Source: Staphylotrichum longicolle (Eukaryota > Ascomycota > Sordariomycetes > Sordariales > Chaetomiaceae). Taken from it: a stretch of 64,000 nt of DNA. A program made the translations under genes and the position numbers. Under the pieces are notes generated by a model. It searched no databases. It saw only the letters and a program-made list of their open reading frames with translations, and had not been told where the DNA came from. Of the stretch, positions 54,672-64,000 are shown piece by piece (position 1 is the first letter of the stretch; the number at the start of each line of letters is the position of its first letter). Where the stretch lies: assembly GCA_019096155.1 (NCBI GenBank), contig JAHCVI010000004.1:3596001-3660000 (forward strand), written 5' to 3'.

Positions 54672-55919
54672 TTATGCTGATGGTGAGCGAGCCTCGATCT
54701 TCGACTCACTCACCTCAACGTCAAACTCGACTGTCCTTCTGATGCCGGCCTGTCTCGCACCTATCGCATCCAGGCTGACGTCCCCAGCAGCCCTGCCAAA
54801 CGGCTCGGCGCGGATACTGCGCTCCTTTGAACTCGCCCCACCATACCCTGAGTTCGCCGCGCCACCATGGACTACGACGGTGTGTTCGGATTGGTGGGCA
54901 GGAAATACCGCCTCGTCCCTCTCGCATGCGATGAACTGCCTTGTATCGGAGAATTGGCCCTGCCCGCTACGAAAAGGGATGTCGTAGGTTTGGTTGGTGA
55001 ATACGACCTTAGAGGATAGGATATCGATTCTATGTTTAAGAATCAGTTTGCAAGTCAAGACTAGGGGAATAAAAGAAAAGAGTGCCGGTACGTTTTTGGG
55101 GAGTGCTTACAACATGACTATAGGAAAGAGACATTCCAGTGTGTAGGCGAAGCGGTCGACCTGGCTGGCGGTGTGTGTCGCGCTCTGGGCCAAGGTCTGG
55201 AACGAGTAAGTGACGGCGCGTATGATGCCAACTATGGCCAAGAACGCTAGGCGGACCTCGGTGCTGCGCATCAAGAACTGGAAGAGGTTCGTTTTGGTAG
55301 CGCGCTTGAGGGAGTTGATCTTCGCCTTGGCGAAACTGGTCAGCAGATAGTAGGCGCTCACGCATTCGAGCATGGCAATCAAGAGAAAGTAACCCATGTG
55401 CAAGCGGTCCACAGTGCCCTGAAGCCCTTTGTCGGCGCCGACAATGAGCCTAACGCGGGTGATGGCGATCATAATGCGGATAACGAAGATCGCCAGGATG
55501 ACGGTCCAGAACAAGCTGGCGAAGATCCACCACTGCTGGTTCCGTAGAATGCGGGCTAGAATGACGTAGCTGAAAAACGACAGTCCTACTTCTTGGACCT
55601 ATCACATAGAGAGTCAGCCGAATCCTCGACGAGGAATGAGCGAAGTTGGCAGGCCAGCCTGTTGGTTGCTTACCAGCCATAGTATATCTGCAAATACTGA
55701 GGCAACAGCTTGATTTGTGACTGGTGGGGATGTCAAGTAAAAAGCGTAGTAACAGAGCCCATTTGCGACGGCACCGGCGGCCGAGGTAACGATAGGAACG
55801 GTAGCAATGACGGAGAAGTTCGTGATGCTGACGACTAGACCGCCAAAGAAGACGTTGACCACGCCGATTGTGCTGAGGATTGACCAGCTCAACTCGAAGT
55901 AGACGGGGTCCGGCGCCAT
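54672..55919 (-). CDS. multi-pass integral membrane protein, 363 aa
   Basis: Model: complement(join(54672..55029, 55111..55598, 55674..55919)), exon sum divisible by three. About seven hydrophobic segments are visible: ILSTIGVVNVFFGGLVV, VIATVPIVTSAAGAV, VGLSFFSYVILAR, IFASLFWTVILAIFV, GYFLLIAMLECVSAYYL, LAFLAIVGIIRAVTY and LECLFPIVMLIDIL. A ~100-residue soluble, Ala/Glu/Arg-rich C-tail follows. The layout resembles fungal seven-helix orphan membrane proteins, but no family signature was recognised. Plasma-membrane or endomembrane location is likely. Its start is near a 4.5-kb gene-poor stretch. Confidence 0.78.
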
Positions 55920-58900
55920 GATGGTCGACAGAGCTGTACCGGTACCAGCGGACTCGGGTAGTTAGTGTTTCGAGGAAGATCAAGACGCTGGGCCTCCTGA
56001 TCACGGTAAGGACGGCGGACGGTGTGGCCGCGATTGCATGTCCTCTGTAAGCTCAATAATGCCGGTCGGCAGAAGCATGAATGTTGCCGGCAATTCCAAA
56101 TGGGGAAAATGCAGCCAACACGCTTGTCGATGATTATCTTTTCGGCGGAAAACAACTGTGGCTGGAGTTTCTCTTATTTGAGCCCATCAGTCAGTCAGGG
56201 ATTTTAGCAGTGCGGATGGACTGCGAACACTAGTGCCAGCCAGGCAAGTTAACTATACTGCTTTGCGAATCAAAATGTCCGTGAGCAAGGCAAATCCAGT
56301 TCGCGACCTCTCGCAATCCAGGTCGTGGGTGCGAATTGGACAGGCTTCTGATGGCATATTTGGCGGCTTGGCAGTGCTTCGTCGCCATGCGGAGGCGTCC
56401 AGAACAGTCGGCGGCGCCGCCACTTTCCCCCACGGGAAAAGCGCAAGAGGAGATGGGCTGACTGCCATGTGTTGTGGCTGTGCGTGGCTATGTTACACGA
56501 TCGAGGCAATTGCCGTGAGGTGTGGGTGGTCTTTCTGAGAGAGCTCTATCCCTGTTGACCGTTGTCAGATTCCCGAAGCTCAGCAGGCTCCACTCCCGCA
56601 CATCTACGGTAGGTTAATGGTGTGAAATTCGCGATGCTATACAAGTACAGATTTCTGTTTGGGTGTATAACGGGAGGAGGATGTCGGATTAACATCTCAA
56701 GGGGGGAAACAATGCATGTTCATTTCCCGCGTGCGATCGATGCTTGCTCTTTTGACGCTGCACACTGTGAAGTAATCGTCTAAATAGACTGCATGGACAT
56801 CTGCCCAATTTCATTGGCTGCCTTAACCTGAAAGAGCCCAAGCCTCATTGGCGATCCCTGGGCTTGAGCTCCGATCTCCACGATCGACAGGATCCTGGCA
56901 AGATGCGGGGATTACCCATTGTGGTGTGAACGGTAGGTGGGGGTGATATTCTCTGGGGAAATTCCGAAGCTGCGTCGTAGCCTCAAACTGTTCGTGGGGC
57001 GCGTGCAGAGCTGTCCGTGATCAGTGATCACGGCCTTAATCACACGTCGCATGTACCTGTCGTGGGAAGCACCAGTAGCTATCAACAGATGAGGCCGGCT
57101 AACGCGTAGTTGCTCTATCGCTTTGAAATCTTCTTGGAATTGTTCAAATCGGTACCATATGGTCATTTTCAAGATTAGAGCACTGGAGCTAAGCAGCAAT
57201 CGGAGCACTCTGACCCAACTGTCTAGACGCGCAGAAAGTATAAGAGAGCCCCTTCTATAATGTTGTTTTGCCTCGTAAGACTTCTTTTAAAGGCAGGGAA
57301 TACTGTTCTTGCGCATTGCCCGATGTTCGACCGTAGGGCACTCGCGGTCTCGAGTGGAAGCCTAAGCGGTTGACGTTTCTCTCGTGCCGGAGATGTGCAA
57401 CGACATAACCCGTCTACGAGACGGCATTCCCGAGCGTAGGGGGATACCCTTTCACCTACATGCGCATTACTGTGGGAATTCTGTTGTAAGATAGTGAGTG
57501 GAGAGCTGACATTAACACGAAGTCAATATTCAGCTCACCGTGTCTAGTGTTTGCAAATCTGCGAAGCCTCTGACCCCGCGCATCGTTGGACAGCCCAACT
57601 CAGTCACGCGAGATTGAAAGAAGTCTGGAAGCACTCTGCGGAAGCACTCTGCGTTGGATGCAAAGCCGCTAGGTGCTTCTGTGCTCAGTTCTCTGTTGGG
57701 GGGAGAAATCCTTGTTACCATGAAAGCTCAGCGCCCTCGCCCGGCAGGTTCTGGTCTGTAGCGACCTGTTCGGGCTGCGATTTCTGCGCTGTGGGTTGTG
57801 TGCAATACCGGGCCCGGTTTACTTCTCAGTCGAAGGTGCGAATTTCTGTGCTGGATCCGGGGCTGGGCGTCCCTCCGGGGGGCATGTGTTCGGGGTATCC
57901 GGCCTCGTGGGTATCTTCAGGCGATAACTACTACCATTAACCCGGCTGCGCCATGCCCACCTTACCCGACAGGTATCTAGAGGCAAAAGGGAGGCTGTCC
58001 CACGCGGCTTGCCCTAAAACTGCAGAGCGATCGGGGAAACAGCTGGGCAGACCGGAGGGGGGGTCGATTCATGCAGTCCCAACCGACCTCTTCGACACAG
58101 AAATGTGATCCGCTCAAGGGCGACAGGGGGCTCATTAGCCGAACAAAGTTCCAAGGTTGGGATCCTCCTGAGCGGGCCAGCAGCACACGTACAGTGATAG
58201 ACCTTGAGTTGAGGGATCTGTTGGGAGCCGTAGGAACCGCCCTGCTCGTTGCCCTACTGTGCCCTGACGGTCGTGGCTTAGTGCAGGCATAGCGTCGAAG
58301 CAAACGCGGCGCTATGACGATTCCGTGACTATGTGAAATCGCCAATACGGAACTGAGCCTGCGCGTCGCGAGGAGGGCGACGACACGACGAGGCCTAGAA
58401 GCTCGACAACAGCAACCTGAGGAGGGGCGACATTCTGGATGCCAGGGGGTACGATTTAACAATGGCAAATTGTTGGTTTGCTCGTGGCCCACCTTTCCCG
58501 TACTCTGGCGTGGGGCGCCAACGGACTACCCCTAGCCCTGCACCTCCACTGGTCCAGGTTAAAACAGAGCCACCCGAGCCACAGAACTGAGATTCGGGGA
58601 AGCCAGGACAACTAAACTCCCAGGGGCTCCCGGCTAGCGTCCGTGCGCAGCTAGACCCCGAGAGACACTACGAAGCAGCCTCACGAAAGGTCAACGAGTC
58701 GCGCGCGGCCCCACGTCGACGGGCCAGTAAGGAAATCAAAAGTGACGTAGACTTGTGTGAATTTTGCCCCGTCTGCTACGACGATAGAAACCTTGTATCC
58801 CGTACCTAAGAAGTGGAAAGTAGTGCCACCGAAGGAGAGGATGCTTTGATAAGCTCCTAGGCGGACATAGTCCTTGTTCCTGGCGTCGACATACAGCACC

Positions 58901-60489
58901 AGGCCATCTCCTTCCTTGATCCGAACAGACAAGGATGGGATGAGGCGATTCTGTGACGGCAGCGGGAGATCTGCACGGGGTCAGAGATCAGGTGAGGCAA
59001 GCTGGGATTACCGCAGCCTTCTGCAGGCGCGTGGCAAAAGAGCGCCCCTTGAAGTCGCAGAAGCCAGAAAAGAGGCCAACAAGCCAAAGCCCGTGCGGAG
59101 GGAAAGTACCCAGAGGGGGTTCTTCCCTGCAACCGCGGGCTTCAGGTTGCTTTGTCGGTCTAGAATTTTGGCCATGAGATCATTGTCGCCTAAGGGCAGT
59201 TTGGGCGGGCCGGGATGAAATGGTACAGACAAACAAATAGAGATCGCGACGAAGGTGGGTCAACACGCGGAGTTTCCCGGCCCCATCCTCCTCTAACAGT
59301 ACGGTGAAGACAAAACGACCCAAAACATACTGTACGACGGAGTGCATTCTGTCTCTCATTTGTCAATCCGCATCCCGCCCACTTCTGAGGTACACAGTAG
59401 TACCATCTTGGCAGAGCGTCAGGCGGCAATGAAGCGAGGGGTCACAAGTGATCTCGAGATCCAAAGCACACGTGCAACCCTGTCGACAAGGATAGCATCT
59501 CAACGGGCTCCAAACGGCCAGACCACGCCACAATTACCTCAACTATGGAATAACAAAGCCACGCATTAGCCACTGCAAATGTGAGAGTCGGCCCATATCC
59601 TACGTTCCAAACGTGAATCAGCATGAGCGACCGCGCCGACTGTTCTAGACGCCAACCACGCCAACCATAACAACTAGATACGGTGGGTGCTTTGACTGCC
59701 AAGCCACAAAGTTCAGGAGCGCGTCAACTTCGGACTGACGACCTGGATCATGGAATAGTCACACACGTCCTCATCTAGCCGCTTGGGTCGCCATGGAACA
59801 GCAGAGATGACATCCTGTGAACCCTGCCGGGAAGGCGAATCGCCGAGGCGTGAACACCCCTAACCTGTTGGTCCACTAGGTCGCCATCAGCGAACGGCGA
59901 GTGGCAAGCAGTCGCCTTTTGTGCAGGGAATCGACCGGTGAGCACATGCACAGGCCGCTTGCGGCTATACTCCTCTCTCTCTCGCCTCAGTTCCTGGCAT
60001 ATGGTGGAGACGGACACAGCAAGGGCAGGCCTGGACAGAAGCATTTGAAGCGCAATGGGGACAAGGGGCTCACAATCCCGAACACATAGACACCCCCCGT
60101 CTGTCCAATTGACTCGATGGATTGGGCATGTTCTCGCTTCTCAAGGTCCCAAAGTTCCCATCCCGGATTCCCACCCGCGGGGCAGGTGTGTTGCTGTTCA
60201 CGAACACGCCGACAGCAAGAGGGACGGAGGCCAGTGCTATGCTATAAAATTTGCCTTCGGCTGCCCCAAAGATCCATCGCCCAAGTATTTGGTCCATGTC
60301 AATCTCGAGCCTTCCACACTGCTGCCACATCACCGCTCAAGTGTGCATTGCAGTCAGCAAAAACGGCCCTTGACTAGACCACATTTTTCGTTGGGAACGG
60401 GCCACGACATCACATGTTCACAGTGTTCGTCGACCTCGGTCGATGATCCTGGTACTTGATCGCCCAGACAACCCCTTCCACACACCAAC
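55920..60489. other. 4.5-kb gene-poor stretch
   Basis: The longest region without a convincing gene. Short frames occur (57551-57940 and 58071-58292 on plus; 57977-58492 on minus), but none has recognisable content. A 12-nt direct repeat AGCACTCTGCGG/A lies near 57629-57652. The only protein-like piece is at 58681-58975 on the minus strand. It could be a heavily mutated older repeat or a regulatory desert. Confidence 0.5.
58681..58975 (-). CDS. possible terminal exon of an unidentified beta-rich protein
   Basis: An open stretch on the minus strand preceded by a CCGTGCAG acceptor-like site reads IPSLSVRIKEGDGLVLYV, YQSILSFGGTTFHFLGTGYK and FTQVYVTFDFLTGPSTW before a stop at 58681. The alternating hydrophobic pattern suggests beta strands. 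No upstream exon or start could be assigned, so this is a tentative fragment. Confidence 0.3.
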
Positions 60490-61798
60490 ATGAGATCTCC
60501 GCCCCCCGATGTCGTGGCTTCGTGGCCGCGTCCCAACTACGCCAACCCCGAGACTCGAGGCCCTGATCTCATTGTTGCCGGAGTTGTCACCCTCGTGTTC
60601 GCCCTCGCGGCTCTCACCCTGCGCCTCTATGTTAGACTGAGGATCACGCGCGAGACTGAGATTGATGACTGGGTAATGGTGGCCGCTACAGTACGTCAAC
60701 GACACCGCCCTATTGCTCGTTCTGATTCCCGAGTTATATTCGAGATTGCCGGTGACTGATCCATCTTCCTATATCTAGTTCTTCACGACAGCAGCAACCA
60801 TTAGTATTGTATTGGCCTTTACTCAGTACGGATGGAAGCACCACGTTTGGGACTTACCTCTGAGCATGCTGATAGCCGGTCGCAAGGCGTCATTCGCAAC
60901 GCAGTTCTTCTTCATCCCTGCCACCCTCCTTACCAAGATCTCGATCCTTCTTAGCTATCTACGACTGGCGCCCCCAAATTCTATATTTCGTCGTCTGTCC
61001 CGTATGCTCTCTCCCTAGCCTGCAGATTAAACGAGGTCATATAGCTAATCCAGCAATCAGTCGTCACGCCGTGGATTATCGGAGCCACTACCGTGGTATT
61101 CTGGATTGTGCTGTTCACTGAGTGCAAGTATGTTTGTCTGCCAGATACTCTAACGCCCTCCTCTATATATTACTGAATATGAGTCTGACCACGTCTGTTT
61201 TTGTCCTAGACCTATCACAAGTTATTGGAACCTTACACTCACGGCCCGTGATTGTCTTGACGAAACACCAATACTTTTCTCCTACGCCATCTCAACCGTT
61301 ATCTTTGACTTCTTCGTCTGGGGACTCCCGCTGCCAACCATTTACCACGCCAACCTGCCGCTCGTCCAGCGGCTCGCCATCATCGCACTCTTCAGCGTCG
61401 GCTTGTTCGTCGTCGTCGCTGCCGCAATCCGCATCTACTACCTCGACATCGTCCTCCGGCAGACGTACGACGTCACGTGGGAGGGGGCCCATCTGTGGTT
61501 GTGGGTCGCCGTTGAGGCGAATCTGGGCATTATTTGCGGCTGCGTGCCGTGGCTCAAGTCGCTGGTCAAGTCGTGGAGGATCAAGCGCACCGGCACCGGC
61601 CTTTCGGGTGGGAATGGCGGCAGCAGGAGGGCGCGTAATCTTTCGAATTCGGACGCGGTGCCAACTATCGGGTCAGGGGGCGGCATGTTTAAGATGGACA
61701 GTCTGGCCAAGGGCTCAAGTGGAACGAGAGAGAGAGGGCCATACATAGACCTCGAGAGCGGTTATGGTAGCAGTGAACCGGAGATCAGGCCGGGTTAG
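60490..61798 (+). CDS. fungal rhodopsin-like (PTH11-related) seven-helix protein, 359 aa
   Basis: Model: join(60490..60690, 60779..61001, 61061..61127, 61210..61798), exon sum divisible by three. Features of the fungal rhodopsin domain are present: LRLYVRLRITRETEIDDWVMVAA (TM1 and the D-D-W motif), FFIPATLLTKISILLSYLRL, VVFWIVLFTECKPITSYW and DETPILFSYAISTVIFDFFVWGLPLP. The C-tail is Gly/Ser-rich and cytosolic. An N-terminal CFEM domain is absent. Relatives include PTH11-type receptors that sense surfaces or ligands at the plasma membrane, though most family members are uncharacterised. Confidence 0.88.
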
Positions 61799-62466
61799 AG
61801 GCTCTACACCGTGCTAGTACTCATCTTATCCACGTGAATCAGACATCGCCCCCGGACAAGGCCGCAATGAGAATAGTCGTGGGAAGATGAAGTGATTGCT
61901 AGTGGCTCTCTCCTGCCCTCGTAGGAGACAAACGAGAATTAAGAGGAGAGGGAGTGGTTTTGTCGCACCGGGCGCTGTCATTGGATGTTTTTGTATTGGG
62001 AGGGGAAACAATGCTGTGGCAATCAATCCGTACAGTACGCTGGTGTCTTCCTTCGCTGGAGAACCGCGGCCAAACTCTTTGTTACCCCTCTGGCGCATGG
62101 ACGGCTGTCCCAGGGCCGGCAGTCCTGTCTGACGATGTGTCAAGGCTGTATCCAGCTGTGTGTGGCTGTGTATTATTGATCGCAATCAATGAGGGAGAGT
62201 ATAGGAATTGGGCATTATCAACACAGACTGCTTCAACTCCACAGACTCGACGTCGCGGAAAGTATCCCTCACTTCATCAGCCGCAACGTCTTGTTGATTT
62301 GTTGACAGGTCGCCCCGTTAGCTTTTTCCGTCTGGTGGGCATGATGGTGTGGCAAGGCTCCTCTGCGTTGCCCTGAATCCTCCCTTGCTGGCAGGGAACT
62401 GCCGTAACGCTGACTCCCTTGCATGTGGCTCATCAAGTATACCTGGCCTAACTGACACAACCATAG
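61799..62466. other. intergenic region
   Basis: No supported gene. The expected 5' exon of the next gene was not found here. Confidence 0.5.
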
Positions 62467-64000
62467 TCTATGGGCTCTCCGAGACGACCCCGTTTACTTC
62501 TCCAACCAGTTGCTGATCCACAAAGAGCACTGCCAGGAGGTGATAACAGACACCAAAGGCAAGCCGCATCCCATCTTTAAGGATCTTAGTATCGACACGT
62601 TCTGGGAGCGTGTTATTCGCAATGTCCTGCCGGGCGCACACGTTGAGCTCGACATCTTTTCGGAGCTGAGGCGCCAGCCTGAAGCGCTGAAGCGGCCCCA
62701 GGAAAAGTGTGGAAGCCGTCTCTCGCCACTCGATAACCTCCCGGATGAATACCTGATTGCCATCTTGCGGCTCCGCTTCTATCTCAGCCAGATGGCAAAT
62801 GAGTGGTTGAAAATTCTGAAAACGACAGTCGTCACGTCACCTCCGATGCGCAGCTTCTTTGTCTGTATGCCTGCTGAGAACCTCAACAACATCGTTGTGA
62901 CGATGAAACCGGGCCTGAAGTTGGACGCGGTAGCAAAGGAACTGGTGTGGCTTCTATAGACTCTCTAGGAGGACGGGCAGAATCTTTTCTTTGTTCGACT
63001 GCCCATGGTCGTCGACGAGCTTGAGCGGCTGCTGCGCGCCGAACCACGGGCCCGAGATTTGGTCTCCGGCTACATTGCTGAGCGGATCGGCGACCTGTCG
63101 GTCCTCTGCGAGTGCCTCCGACAGCTCGACATCTACCAGCCGTGGGCCAACGGATATGAGAACGCGATGGTGGACCGGGAAGAGGGTATCAAGAAGGAGA
63201 TGGTAGCATGGAGGGGAGGTTGGGCCGGCCTCCACACCACCATGAAGTCGCGAGCCATGATTGTGAACTTCAAACTCGCCGAGCCATCCGACAAGCGGTT
63301 CTTCTACCCGACCGAGAAGCGCCGCACCAAGGAGACGGTGGACGCACTGCGGCAGGTGGAAGCGAACCTCGACGCCTTTTGGGACAAGTTCGACAAGTGC
63401 CTCCAGGCCAAAGAAGGCGACATCAACAAGACGGCGCTACGCAAGCTCTTGTCCCAGGGACGCACTCTCCAACGAACGCCAGAATGGGTCGCGCCCCCGG
63501 TACCCGCGGAGAAAGCGAAGGGGACCAGGCCTGCCGTGCTTCAATCCGAAAGCGACGTCATCTACCGACCTTTGTCCACGCTCTACTTTGACCTCGGAGC
63601 CTCCTACACCCCCGCGCCCGCCGCAACCCCTCAGCCAAAGACCAAAGTCAAAACCCGCGGCCCAGCCCACCCTTCCTCAGATCCCGAGACAACCCAACAG
63701 CAGCAGCAGCAACTCGCAACCGCGCTCGGCGACCTCTCGCTTGACGAACAACCCACCATCCCCGTCGACCCCCGCGCCCTCAAGGTCTTCCGAGCCCTCT
63801 TCTTCCAGCCCGCCGTGACCTCGGCGCCAGGGGAGGTGTCCTGGAACGACTTTCTGCACGCCATGACCAGCACCGGGTTCCGCACCGAGAAGCTGTACGG
63901 GTCGGTGTGGCACTTCCAGCCGCCTTCGACGCTGGACGTGGAACGCAGCATCCAGTTCCACGAGCCGCATCCCGTCGGCAAGATCCCGTTCACCACGGCG
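62467..64000 (+). pseudogene. conserved fungal protein with C-terminal EKLYGSVW domain, two in-frame TAGs, runs off the window
   Basis: After a CATAG acceptor the frame reads LWALRDDPVYFSNQLLIHK, FWERVIRNVLPGAHVELDIF, LPDEYLIAILRLRFYLSQ and SPPMRSFFVC, all hallmarks of a widespread uncharacterised fungal family. Two stops, TAG 62957-62959 and TAG 62966-62968, interrupt WLL-TL-EDGQ; relatives, as I recall them, have Gln and Trp there. The same frame then stays open to the window end through VVDELERLLRAEP, YPTEKRRTKETVDALRQ and EKLYGSVWHFQP. The 5' exon is missing or beyond recognition. Function is unknown, and the product would be cytosolic. Confidence 0.7.

Noticed and set aside
56270..56345. 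tRNA-like T-arm (GGTCGTGGGTGCGAATTGG)
   Set aside because: The TTC consensus is broken and no acceptor or anticodon stem could be paired.
57551..58492. Open frames on both strands in the gene-poor stretch
   Set aside because: No domain, and Cys/Arg/Ser-rich composition as expected of non-coding GC-rich DNA.
1..64000. CRISPR array or bacterial operons
   Set aside because: The sequence is eukaryotic with spliceosomal introns; no regularly spaced identical repeats were seen.

Overview
The window reads as nuclear DNA of a filamentous ascomycete, most likely a Sordariomycete (inference). The evidence is short 50-100 nt introns with GTRNGT donors and CTAAC/CTGAC-type branch sites, moderately GC-rich coding sequence, and fungal-only families: a HET-domain protein, a SesA-NACHT-ankyrin receptor, F-box-like proteins, and a fungal rhodopsin-like 7TM protein. 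A transposase relic at the left edge carries changes of the RIP type (CpA to TpA). Gene density is low, spacers are long and many loci are damaged, as in an accessory or subtelomere-like region.

Layout. 1-732: eroded pogo/Tc1-mariner transposase tail. 1-2 kb: frame-broken Ala-rich hypothetical. 2.25-3.48 kb (-): secreted lectin built as a seven-bladed DUF346/PLL-type propeller. 4.1-4.2 kb: tandem ~20-nt repeat. 5.2-5.7 kb: gene relic. 6.2-9.3 kb: 1034-aa HET protein. 9.96-11.4 kb: TauD/TfdA dioxygenase with a predicted GC-AG intron. 12.8-15.2 kb: MUP1-type amino-acid permease. 16.7-18.7 kb: 14-TM MFS transporter with one in-frame TGA. 19.7-22.1 kb (-): two related SAM methyltransferases. 23.4-24.2 kb: N-terminal fragment of a STAND-type protein. 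24.5-26.4 kb (-): F-box protein with one in-frame TAG. 26.9-29.8 kb (-): complete NLR. 30.7-31.7 kb (-): maleylacetate reductase with one in-frame TGA. 32.6-32.8 kb: two tRNA-Asp(GTC) genes, the second with an intron. 32.9-34.0 kb (-): ComA-like protein. 35.4-36.8 kb: hypothetical membrane protein. 36.9-37.4 kb (-): 3CxxC zinc-finger protein. 38.1-39.0 kb (-): signal-peptide protein ending in KDEL. 39.8-42.2 kb (-) and 42.7-44.1 kb (+): a divergent pair, a large coiled-coil protein and a trypsin-like protease. 45.4-46.4 kb (-): hypothetical. 47.7-49.6 kb: duplicated F-box-like protein. 50.0-51.8 kb: secreted FAD-linked oxidase. 52.8-54.4 kb (-): decayed secreted-type lipase. 54.7-55.9 kb (-): membrane protein. 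60.5-61.8 kb: rhodopsin-like 7TM protein. 62.5 kb to the edge: conserved fungal protein with two in-frame TAGs.

Three themes link the loci. (1) Self/non-self recognition and programmed-death-type families (HET, NLR, decapitated STAND fragment, F-box genes, lectin). The divergent protease/coiled-coil pair is the best candidate here for an undescribed two-gene module. (2) Several genes are intact except for one in-frame stop or a one-base frame slip. RIP, ordinary decay, sequencing indels and sexual-stage A-to-I mRNA editing are competing explanations that can be told apart. (3) Uptake and catabolism genes (permease, MFS, TauD-like, maleylacetate reductase, FAD oxidase, lipase) are scattered and do not form a recognisable biosynthetic cluster; no polyketide or peptide synthase backbone is visible.

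Exon boundaries were derived by eye from splice consensus and reading-frame continuity. For most multi-exon genes the exon sum is an exact multiple of three. Function calls rest on motifs recognised by eye, without any database search.
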